Part shown: positions 40,968 through 47,090 of the stretch, piece after piece
Position numbering within the stretch: the stretch's first letter is position 1
Layout: each line of letters begins with the position of its first letter
Assembly: GCA_964426415.1 (NCBI GenBank)
Contig: CAYRQM010000010.1
Coordinates: forward strand, 1-47,090
Length of the DNA stretch: 47,090 nt
Source of the DNA: UBA3792 sp964426415
GTDB taxonomy: Bacteria; Bacillota; Clostridia; Christensenellales; CAG-138
Reading direction: 5' to 3'
The notes under the pieces: generated by a model
The model's input: the letters and a program-made list of their open reading frames with translations, nothing else
Database searches by the model: none
What the model was told of the DNA's origin: nothing
Position numbers and translations under genes: made by a program

Positions 40968-42827
40968 TTATGCGTTGTAGCAGAACCAAGCCACGAACAG
41001 CGGGGCGGCTGCGTCGCCTTCGCCGTAAGCGCCTGCGTAGCTGCAATAGATACGGTACTTGCTGCCAATCTTGTCGGCAGGCGTCCACTTGGCGGACATG
41101 TTCATCATGTAGATGGTTTCGCCCGTCTTGGCTACGGTCATCTTGACGTAGGTGTAATTGCCGACCGTTTCAACCGAAACGATGGTCGCAATCACGCGGA
41201 AGCCATATTCGTTGGTGGCGTAGGTGTCGCTGCTTGTCGTGAGCTGCGTCATGGTCATGCCGGTATTGATCTCGTAGTACTTCTTGCCGTATGCTTTGAC
41301 AAACGCGTCTTTGTCCTTGTAGATGCGGGTGACGATGACCGACTTGGAAGCGGTTTCCGCGCCCTCCTTGGTGGCGTTGATGGTGATGTTTGCCATGCCG
41401 TAGAAGGTGTTGTCCATCGTGACCGTCATGGTGAACGCACCGTCCGCGCCGACAGCCGCCGTGCCGCAAAGAACGGTAGCGGTGTCGCTGGTGCCCGTGA
41501 CGGTGGCGCCCGCAAGCGTCGTGCCCTTGACGACGACCTTGCCGGAGGAATCGGCACGCAGGTCGGAAATGCTGTCCGAAACGGTGAGCGCCATGGCTTC
41601 GGGTACGAAGACGTACGGCTCTGCCGTGATGGTTTGGGTGGCGGTGACGCAGTTGTTCTTGGTCGCCACAATGGTGATGGTTTCGGATTCGCCCGTCGTC
41701 ATGGTGTAGTCCATCATGAAGATGCCGTCGGTGTAAACCGTGGTGGCGGTGCCGTTGATTGTGACCGCGACGGTGTGATCGTCCACCGTGCCGTTGATGG
41801 AAACGACGTTTTTCTCGTTTGCCATGATGACGCCGCTCTCATCGGCGACAGGCGTCGTCAGATTGATGCGCAGCGACGGGAACGTTTCGGTGTAGGACGG
41901 GATGGTGACAGCCGTCTGTGTGCCCGCTGCATCGGTGATGTACGCTTCGGGCGTGACCGTATAGGCGGCAGCGTCCAACGGCGTTTCGGGATAGTAGACC
42001 GACTTGGGAATGTTGACGTCGTAGGACTTGTCTACGTCGTTGTCGTTGGCGACGACGTGATTGTCCTGATGCGGCAAAACAAAGGTGGCGGAACCGTGTG
42101 CGGGGACGGACAATGTAATCACAACGCAGTCCACACCGTCGATGGTGGTTTCGGTGAGGGTGGGGGCGGAAGGATCGGTCGGCACATCGGTGACGGTGGC
42201 GTCGGGTGCATCGGTGGCTTTGCCGCCAATGGCAGGCACCGAGCAGTTGAGGTTGGTGGAGTTTTTGAAGAAGAGCAGGTAGGCGCCTACGCCCAAGATG
42301 GCGACGATGACCACGATGATCGCCACAAGCAGCACCCAAAACAGCGTGCTGTTCTTTTTGCCCTTGCCCTTGGACTTGGGCGCGGTGGGCTCGTATTCAT
42401 AGGCGTCTTCGTCGTCAAAGGCTTCTTCGTCGTTGTACACTTCGTCTTCGTCCGCAAACGACTGCGCAGCGGGCGCCGGACGCTTCCATGCGGGCGCTTC
42501 GGGCGCTTCATCTTCGGCTTCGGGCTCGGAAACTGCTTCCGGCTCGTCGACGGGCGTCGGTTCGTCTGCGGGAATGTCCCTAACGGGCGCTTCGGATTCT
42601 TCCGAAGGTTCGTCTTCTATGGGAGAAGGCGCTTCGGGCGTTTGCTTCGCGTAGGTTGGGACGCTCCAGTTGGGACGCGAAAACCGCTGTGCAGGCGTTT
42701 CCGCCTCCGCAGGTGTTTCTTCCGCTGTGGGCTGTGCCGCAAGCGTGTCGTCCTTCAGACTGGCAGCGCAGACCTTGCAATACGTCGCATGATCGGGATT
42801 GTATGCTCCGCACTCCTTGCAAATCAT
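40968..42827 (-). CDS. Zinc-ribbon membrane protein with acidic linker and Ig-like domains
   Basis: 619 residues. Zinc ribbon at residues 3-20 (CKEC, CKVC), then about 130 residues rich in Pro, Glu, Ala and Asp. One membrane helix lies near 160-186 after a Lys-rich stop (KSKGKGKK), so the zinc ribbon is cytoplasmic and the rest outside. The outer part is Thr/Ala/Val-rich with beta-repeat segments resembling bacterial Ig-like domains (two or more) and a distinct C-terminal domain ending WFCYNA. GAGGAGG lies 7 nt before the ATG. Possibly a surface sensor or adhesin-like protein; function unknown. Confidence 0.75.
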   Translation of the reverse strand: MICKECGAYNPDHATYCKVCAASLKDDTLAAQPTAEETPAEAETPAQRFSRPNWSVPTYAKQTPEAPSPIEDEPSEESEAPVRDIPADEPTPVDEPEAVSEPEAEDEAPEAPAWKRPAPAAQSFADEDEVYNDEEAFDDEDAYEYEPTAPKSKGKGKKNSTLFWVLLVAIIVVIVAILGVGAYLLFFKNSTNLNCSVPAIGGKATDAPDATVTDVPTDPSAPTLTETTIDGVDCVVITLSVPAHGSATFVLPHQDNHVVANDNDVDKSYDVNIPKSVYYPETPLDAAAYTVTPEAYITDAAGTQTAVTIPSYTETFPSLRINLTTPVADESGVIMANEKNVVSINGTVDDHTVAVTINGTATTVYTDGIFMMDYTMTTGESETITIVATKNNCVTATQTITAEPYVFVPEAMALTVSDSISDLRADSSGKVVVKGTTLAGATVTGTSDTATVLCGTAAVGADGAFTMTVTMDNTFYGMANITINATKEGAETASKSVIVTRIYKDKDAFVKAYGKKYYEINTGMTMTQLTTSSDTYATNEYGFRVIATIVSVETVGNYTYVKMTVAKTGETIYMMNMSAKWTPADKIGSKYRIYCSYAGAYGEGDAAAPLFVAWFCYNA

Positions 42828-42866
42828 AAAAATTCCTCCTCAAAGTAATTCCTGTATAGTCCTTGT

Positions 42867-42875
42867 ATTATACCA
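42867..42875 (-). promoter_or_regulatory. Extended -10 promoter for the zinc-ribbon gene
   Basis: Minus-strand TGGTATAAT; no good -35 box at 17 nt, which extended -10 promoters tolerate. Confidence 0.6.
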
Positions 42876-42936
42876 TAAGATTTCGCCATAACGTGACGAA
42901 TGTGTAAACAAATTATGCAGATTCTATGATTCTTCC

Positions 42937-42965
42937 TTGTAAGTTTTTCCGTTGTGTGGTATATA
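42937..42965 (+). promoter_or_regulatory. Promoter of the desulfurase-thiI unit
   Basis: TTGTAA (42937-42942), 17 nt, TATATA (42960-42965). Confidence 0.55.
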
Positions 42966-43029
42966 TAGATGCGGATTTCAATACGGCTGCATACTATAAG
43001 GGTAAGAATGAAAGACGGATGGCAAAAGC

Positions 43030-44175
43030 ATGATCTATTTTGACAACAGTGCAACGACGCGCACGCTGGATGCGGCAGCCGATACAGCGCGTGATGCGAT
43101 GACAGAGCTGTACTTCAATCCTGCCGCTGCGTACAGCGCGGCGTATGCGATTGAAAAGCGCGTGAACGCCGCCAGAGCGTTCGCCGCAGGGCTGCTCTTT
43201 TCTAAGCCCGACGAGATTCTCTTTACATCGGGTGGAACCGAGTCCAACAACATGGCGATCTTTGGCACGCTTTCCGCCGTCCGCGGCAAAAAGCGCATCG
43301 TCACCACCGCCGTCGAGCACCCGTCCGTGTTCGAAACGATCCAAGCGGCAGGCAAGCTGTTTGACGCCGAGGTCGTGTATGCGCCGCTGAACGATGACGG
43401 AACGGTAAACGTTTCTCGCTTGCCCGAAGTGCTCAACGCCGACACCGCGCTGGTGAGCGTCATGCACGTCAACAACGAGCTGGGCGGCGTCAACGATCTC
43501 GAGTCGATTGCCATGCAGATACGGCGCTTTGCGCCCAACGCGGTCTTTCATTCCGACGGCGTGCAAGCGTTTCTCAAGCTGCACCCGCAAAAGCTGCCCG
43601 TCGATCTGTATTCCGTTTCCGCGCACAAGTTCCACGCGCCCAAGGGCGTCGGTTTCCTCTATGTGCGCAGCGGCGTCCCGTTTGCAGGCGGGCAGATCGG
43701 CGGCGGACAGGAACAAAATCTGCGTTCCGGCACCACCAACGTTCCGGGCGTCTTGGGCATGGAAACGGCGATGCGGCTGTACCGCGACAACATGACCGAA
43801 TGGCACGGCAATCTGCGCGCCGTCAAAAAGCGGCTGTATCAAAATCTCATGCAGATTTCGGACGTCGTGTTAAACGGCCCGCCCACCTTGGAAGGCGCGC
43901 CGCACGTGCTGAACCTTTCCTTTATGGGGGTGCGCGGCGAGGTGCTGCTGCACGCGCTGGAGCAGCAGGGCGTCTGCGTTTCCACAGGCTCGGCGTGCGC
44001 CGCACGGAAGGCGGGGAAGAACCGCATCCTCAACGCAGTCGGCATTGTGGGCGCACGGCAGGAGGGCGCGCTGCGCTTCAGCTTTTGCCCGTTCAACACC
44101 ACATCGGAAGCGGACGTCGCCTCCGAAATCATCGCGGCACAGGTGCAAATGCTGCGCCGTTACAGAAGGAGATAA
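43030..44175 (+). CDS. Cysteine desulfurase (NifS/IscS-like)
   Basis: 381 residues, class V aminotransferase fold. N-terminal MIYFDNSATTR, PLP lysine in SAHKFHAPKG (Lys200) and persulfide cysteine in STGSACAARK (Cys323). It frees sulfur from cysteine as a protein persulfide. The ATG has only a weak ribosome site (GGATGG). thiI starts 1 nt after its stop, so it is most likely the sulfur donor for tRNA 4-thiouridine. Confidence 0.93.
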   Translation: MIYFDNSATTRTLDAAADTARDAMTELYFNPAAAYSAAYAIEKRVNAARAFAAGLLFSKPDEILFTSGGTESNNMAIFGTLSAVRGKKRIVTTAVEHPSVFETIQAAGKLFDAEVVYAPLNDDGTVNVSRLPEVLNADTALVSVMHVNNELGGVNDLESIAMQIRRFAPNAVFHSDGVQAFLKLHPQKLPVDLYSVSAHKFHAPKGVGFLYVRSGVPFAGGQIGGGQEQNLRSGTTNVPGVLGMETAMRLYRDNMTEWHGNLRAVKKRLYQNLMQISDVVLNGPPTLEGAPHVLNLSFMGVRGEVLLHALEQQGVCVSTGSACAARKAGKNRILNAVGIVGARQEGALRFSFCPFNTTSEADVASEIIAAQVQMLRRYRRR

Positions 44176-44176
44176 C

Positions 44177-45349
44177 ATGGAACAGGTTTTATTGGTTCGT
44201 TACGCAGAAATTCATCTGAAGGGGTTGAACCGCCCCTACTTTGAGCGGATGCTGGTGGAGCGCATCAAATCGGCGCTTTTGCCGATCGAAGCGCATGTCG
44301 AGCGCGAGCAGGGACGCGTCTTCGTGTATGGCATTCCGAGCGACAGCATCCAAGCCTCCATTGAAAAGCTGCAAATGGTGTTTGGCATCCATTCCATCAG
44401 TCCCGCCGCGTGCGTCGAAAAGGATTGGGACGCCATTCGCGCCGCCGCCATCAAAATGACGGCAGAGGCAGCGGACAAGCCCACCACGTTCAAGTGCTTT
44501 GCGCGGCGTGCGGACAAGCGGTTTGTGTTCACGTCCGAACAAATCTGCCGCGAGCTGGGACACGACCTTTTAGAAACGTACCCGAACCTCAGCGTGGACG
44601 TCCATCACCCGCAGCTTCGCGTCACCGTCGAGGTGCGGCAGCAAAACGCGTTTGTCCTCACCACAGACTATGCGGGCGCAGGCGGCATGCCCGTCGGCTC
44701 CAACGGCAAATGCATGCTGCTCATTTCGGGCGGCATTGACAGCCCCGTTGCGGGCTACATGATTGCAAAGCGCGGCGTGTCCATCGACGCGGTACACTTT
44801 TACAGCTATCCCTACACCAGCGAACGCGCACGCGACAAGGTGGTCGCGTTGACCAAGCTCATTTCGCGCTACGCGGGCAAGATCAATCTATACTTGGTGC
44901 CGTTTACCGACATCCAAATGACCATTTACGACAAGTGTCCGTCGTCCGAAACCACGGTGCTGATGCGGCGCTTGATGATGGAGATTGCCGAGCGCATCGC
45001 AAACAGCTGCGGCGCGCTGGCATTGGTCACGGGCGAAGCCATCGGACAGGTTGCAAGCCAAACATTAGAAAGCCTTGCCGTCACCAACGACGCCGTGAAG
45101 CTGCCCGTGTTCCGTCCGCTGATTGGCTTCGATAAAGAAGAAATCATCGAAAAGGCGCAGCGCATCGGCACGTTCGACACGTCGATTCTGCCGTATGAGG
45201 ATTGCTGCACCGTGTTTGTGCCCAAGCATCCCGTGACCAAGCCCAAGGTGGACAAGCTGCGGGAAAGCGAAGCATTGGTCAACTTTGCACCGCTGATCGA
45301 CGCCGCCATCGGCGCGACCGAATGCGTTACAATTTCTTCGGAACTGTGA
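44177..45349 (+). CDS. thiI: tRNA 4-thiouridine synthase ThiI
   Basis: 390 residues. N-terminal ferredoxin-like and THUMP domains (residues about 1-165), then the PP-loop SGGIDSP at 184-190. It adenylates U8 of tRNA and transfers sulfur to it. The C-terminal rhodanese domain of the E. coli protein is absent, as is usual in Firmicutes, where a dedicated NifS-type desulfurase serves it; that gene is directly upstream. AAGGAG lies 5 nt before the ATG. Confidence 0.95.
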   Translation: MEQVLLVRYAEIHLKGLNRPYFERMLVERIKSALLPIEAHVEREQGRVFVYGIPSDSIQASIEKLQMVFGIHSISPAACVEKDWDAIRAAAIKMTAEAADKPTTFKCFARRADKRFVFTSEQICRELGHDLLETYPNLSVDVHHPQLRVTVEVRQQNAFVLTTDYAGAGGMPVGSNGKCMLLISGGIDSPVAGYMIAKRGVSIDAVHFYSYPYTSERARDKVVALTKLISRYAGKINLYLVPFTDIQMTIYDKCPSSETTVLMRRLMMEIAERIANSCGALALVTGEAIGQVASQTLESLAVTNDAVKLPVFRPLIGFDKEEIIEKAQRIGTFDTSILPYEDCCTVFVPKHPVTKPKVDKLRESEALVNFAPLIDAAIGATECVTISSEL

Positions 45350-45397
45350 CATGAAACCATGTCCAAACGGATAAGCTGTTGAAAGGAGTGCTGCATA

Positions 45398-45664
45398 ATG
45401 AAACTGTTCTTTCGCATTGTGGGCATCGTCGTCGTCGTCCTGATCTTGGCGGCGCTGGTGCTGTATTTTCTCAACAAAGAGGGCTTTTTGCCCGAACCGC
45501 TGTCGGAATGGGTCAACAACATGACCCTGCATTGCACGGGCGCAGCCAACGACACCAAAAAGACCTATGAGGAGATCGTGCATGACGCGACCGATACGCC
45601 GCAGCCCACGATCACCCCAACGCCCACCGACGCGCCTTCCGATTCGCCGGACGCGGCAAACTGA
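45398..45664 (+). CDS. Small single-pass membrane protein
   Basis: 88 residues. An N-terminal membrane helix (IVGIVVVVLILAALVLYFL, about 7-25) is followed by an extracytoplasmic part with a Pro/Thr/Asp-rich tail. GAAAGGAG lies 9 nt before the ATG. It is 48 nt after thiI and before a terminator, so probably the last gene of that unit. No recognised family. Confidence 0.75.
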   Translation: MKLFFRIVGIVVVVLILAALVLYFLNKEGFLPEPLSEWVNNMTLHCTGAANDTKKTYEEIVHDATDTPQPTITPTPTDAPSDSPDAAN

Positions 45665-45674
45665 CAAGCAAAAA

Positions 45675-45708
45675 CGAGCCGTCCGATTCGTCGGGCGGCT
45701 CGCGTTTT
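45675..45708. terminator. Bidirectional terminator
   Basis: CGAGCCGTCCGA, loop TTCG, TCGGGCGGCTCG, with T-rich tails on both strands; shared by the thiI unit and the convergent malic enzyme gene. Confidence 0.88.
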
Positions 45709-45714
45709 ATGCGG

Positions 45715-46887
45715 TTAAATGCGGGCGACGCCGCTTGCTCTTGCGGCTTCTGCCACCGCTTTTGCAACGGTTGGGCCGATGCGCGGGTCGAATGCCTGCG
45801 GCATGATGCAATCTGCGTTCAGCTCCTGCGCAGAGACGAGGGAGGCAATCGCTTCGGCGGCTGCCAGCTTCATGGATTCGTTGATGTCGCTTGCGCGCAC
45901 GTCCAACGCACCGCGGAAGATGCCCGGAAACGCCAAGACGTTGTTGATTTGATTGGGATAATCGCTTCTGCCCGTGCCGACCACAAATGCGCCCGCTTCC
46001 TTGGCAAGCTCGGGCAGGATTTCGGGCGTCGGGTTCGCCATGGCAAACAGGATGGGCTTGTCTGCCATGCTGCGCACCATGTCCTGCGTGATGGTGCGTG
46101 GCGCGCTGACGCCGACGAACACATCCGCGCCAAGCAGCGCATCCTTGGCGCTGCCCGTTTTGTGCTGCGGGTTGGTGACGGCGGCAATCTCTTGCTGCGC
46201 CCAGTTGAGCCGTTCGTCGCCTGCAACCAAAATGCCCTTGACGTCCACATAGGTCAAGTCCTGCACGCCCGCAGAAAGCAGCATTTTGCCGATGGCAATG
46301 CCCGCGCTGCCCGCGCCTTGGATGACCACCTTGATGCGGTCGATGGATTTCCCAACGACGCGCAGCGCGTTTTTGAGGGCGGCAAGCACGACGACGGCGG
46401 TGCCGTGTTGGTCGTCGTGAAAGATGGGAATGTCGCAAATCGCCTTGAGTCTGCGTTCGATTTCGAAGCAGCGCGGCGCCGAGATGTCCTCCAAATTGAC
46501 GCCGCCAAACGAGCCGCAAAGCAGCGACACGGTTTGGACGATCTCGTCCACGGACTTGGAACGCACGCAAAGCGGGATGGCATTGACGCCGCCGAACGCT
46601 TTGAACAGAACGGCTTTGCCCTCCATGACGGGCATTCCGGCTTCGGGGCCGATGTCGCCAAGCCCAAGGACGGCGGTTCCGTCGGTGATGACGGCGATGG
46701 TGTTGCCGCGTCCCGTCAGGGTGTAACTCTTATCGGGATCCTTTTGAATTTCAAGACACGGCTGCGCCACGCCGGGCGTATACGCCAAGGACAGCGCCTC
46801 GCGGGACTTGACTTCCATCTTGGGCACGATGTCCAGCTTACCGTGCCATTGCTCGTGCAAACGGAGCGATTCTTCCATATAATTCAT
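45715..46887 (-). CDS. NAD-dependent malic enzyme (short form)
   Basis: 390 residues. Oxidative decarboxylation of malate to pyruvate. Motifs: SLAYTPGVAQPC (catalytic Tyr), GLGDIGPEAGMPVMEGK, IFHDDQHGTA (metal ligands) and the Rossmann motif GAGSAGIAIGK. This is the short bacterial form without a phosphotransacetylase domain. ATG at 46887 after AGAGGTG; upstream in-frame starts lie across the promoter. NAD preference is inferred from the family. Confidence 0.94.
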   Translation of the reverse strand: MNYMEESLRLHEQWHGKLDIVPKMEVKSREALSLAYTPGVAQPCLEIQKDPDKSYTLTGRGNTIAVITDGTAVLGLGDIGPEAGMPVMEGKAVLFKAFGGVNAIPLCVRSKSVDEIVQTVSLLCGSFGGVNLEDISAPRCFEIERRLKAICDIPIFHDDQHGTAVVVLAALKNALRVVGKSIDRIKVVIQGAGSAGIAIGKMLLSAGVQDLTYVDVKGILVAGDERLNWAQQEIAAVTNPQHKTGSAKDALLGADVFVGVSAPRTITQDMVRSMADKPILFAMANPTPEILPELAKEAGAFVVGTGRSDYPNQINNVLAFPGIFRGALDVRASDINESMKLAAAEAIASLVSAQELNADCIMPQAFDPRIGPTVAKAVAEAARASGVARI

Positions 46888-46908
46888 ACAAGCACCTCTT
46901 TCGCGTAG

Positions 46909-46937
46909 AGTATAGCAGATTCCGAGCAGCCGTGCAA
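46909..46937 (-). promoter_or_regulatory. Malic enzyme promoter
   Basis: Minus-strand TTGCAC (46932-46937), 17 nt, TATACT (46909-46914). Confidence 0.75.
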
Positions 46938-46980
46938 GAACCCTTTCCAACGTTGACCGTGTCAAGTTGTTCCGGGTGAA

Positions 46981-47090
46981 TTAGGAGCAGAAGGCGTTGG
47001 GAACGGCAGAAAGGGATTTTAGGAGAAGATAGCGTCCGTTGACCTTGCCAAAGGTCTGCGGCGTGGGCTCGAGGCAGCTCCAATCTCGTT
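46981..47090 (-). CDS. Possible C-terminal fragment of a gene cut by the window edge
   Basis: An open minus-strand frame enters from the right edge and ends at a TAA (46981-46983), giving about 35 residues ending NGRYLLLKSLSAVPNAFCS. Too short to identify. It could equally be non-coding. Confidence 0.25.
   Translation of the reverse strand, partial: RDWSCLEPTPQTFGKVNGRYLLLKSLSAVPNAFCS

Overview
The window looks like chromosome from a moderately high-GC, anaerobic Firmicute of the class Clostridia. The signs are the tilS-hpt-ftsH cluster, an energy-coupling factor (ECF) transporter core, a preQ1 riboswitch with queT, an oxygen-sensitive class III ribonucleotide reductase, and the complete oxidative (Stickland-type) ornithine pathway, including B12-dependent D-ornithine aminomutase. 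I see no phage, IS element, CRISPR array or rRNA. One tRNA gene, tRNA-Ser(CGA), is present.

Layout. (1) 1-7300, plus strand: a phosphatase, an alpha/beta hydrolase and a D-2-hydroxyacid dehydrogenase in one overlapping unit, then tilS-hpt-ftsH and a PHP phosphoesterase. A winged-helix gene with a proline-rich tail converges on it. (2) 7908-8611: non-coding, with a palindromic repeat and a strong promoter. (3) 8612-10741: M24 peptidase, efp and a zinc-ribbon protein. (4) 11072-21960: a large one-direction catabolic cluster with no recognisable regulator or transporter. It encodes a GNAT-like protein, a thiolase-fold protein lacking the catalytic Cys with a DUF35 partner, a DUF2877/FdrA/DUF1116 trio (the oxamate carbamoyltransferase-type module, AllH/AllF/AllG), a cyclase-family metal hydrolase, and a three-subunit xanthine-dehydrogenase-type molybdenum hydroxylase. 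(5) 22032-26847, minus strand: queT with a preQ1 riboswitch, interspersed repeats, tRNA-Ser, and ecfA1-ecfA2-ecfT-truA-tadA. (6) 26939-31461, plus strand: an 8-oxoguanine deaminase-like amidohydrolase, then nrdD-nrdG behind a promoter with tandem NrdR boxes. (7) 31797-40291, minus strand: ord-ortA-ortB-oraS-oraE-reactivase-orr-birA, tightly overlapping. (8) 40428-47090: small membrane and hypothetical proteins, a zinc-ribbon membrane protein with Ig-like domains, a cysteine desulfurase with thiI, an NAD-type malic enzyme, and a possible gene fragment at the right edge.

How the genes work together. Region 7 gives L-ornithine -> D-ornithine -> 2,4-diaminopentanoate -> 2-amino-4-oxopentanoate -> alanine + acetyl-CoA. 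Region 4 is the least described part. I infer an anaerobic route for a nitrogen heterocycle or ureido compound: molybdenum hydroxylation, hydrolytic opening, carbamoyl transfer to phosphate, and C-C cleavage by a thiolase-fold/DUF35 pair that may act as a retro-aldolase. The substrate is unknown, and no carbamate kinase is present to finish the energy-yielding step. The 8-oxoguanine deaminase at 26939 fits a purine link but is not in the same operon. Start sites were chosen by Shine-Dalgarno (SD) spacing; several are TTG or GTG.
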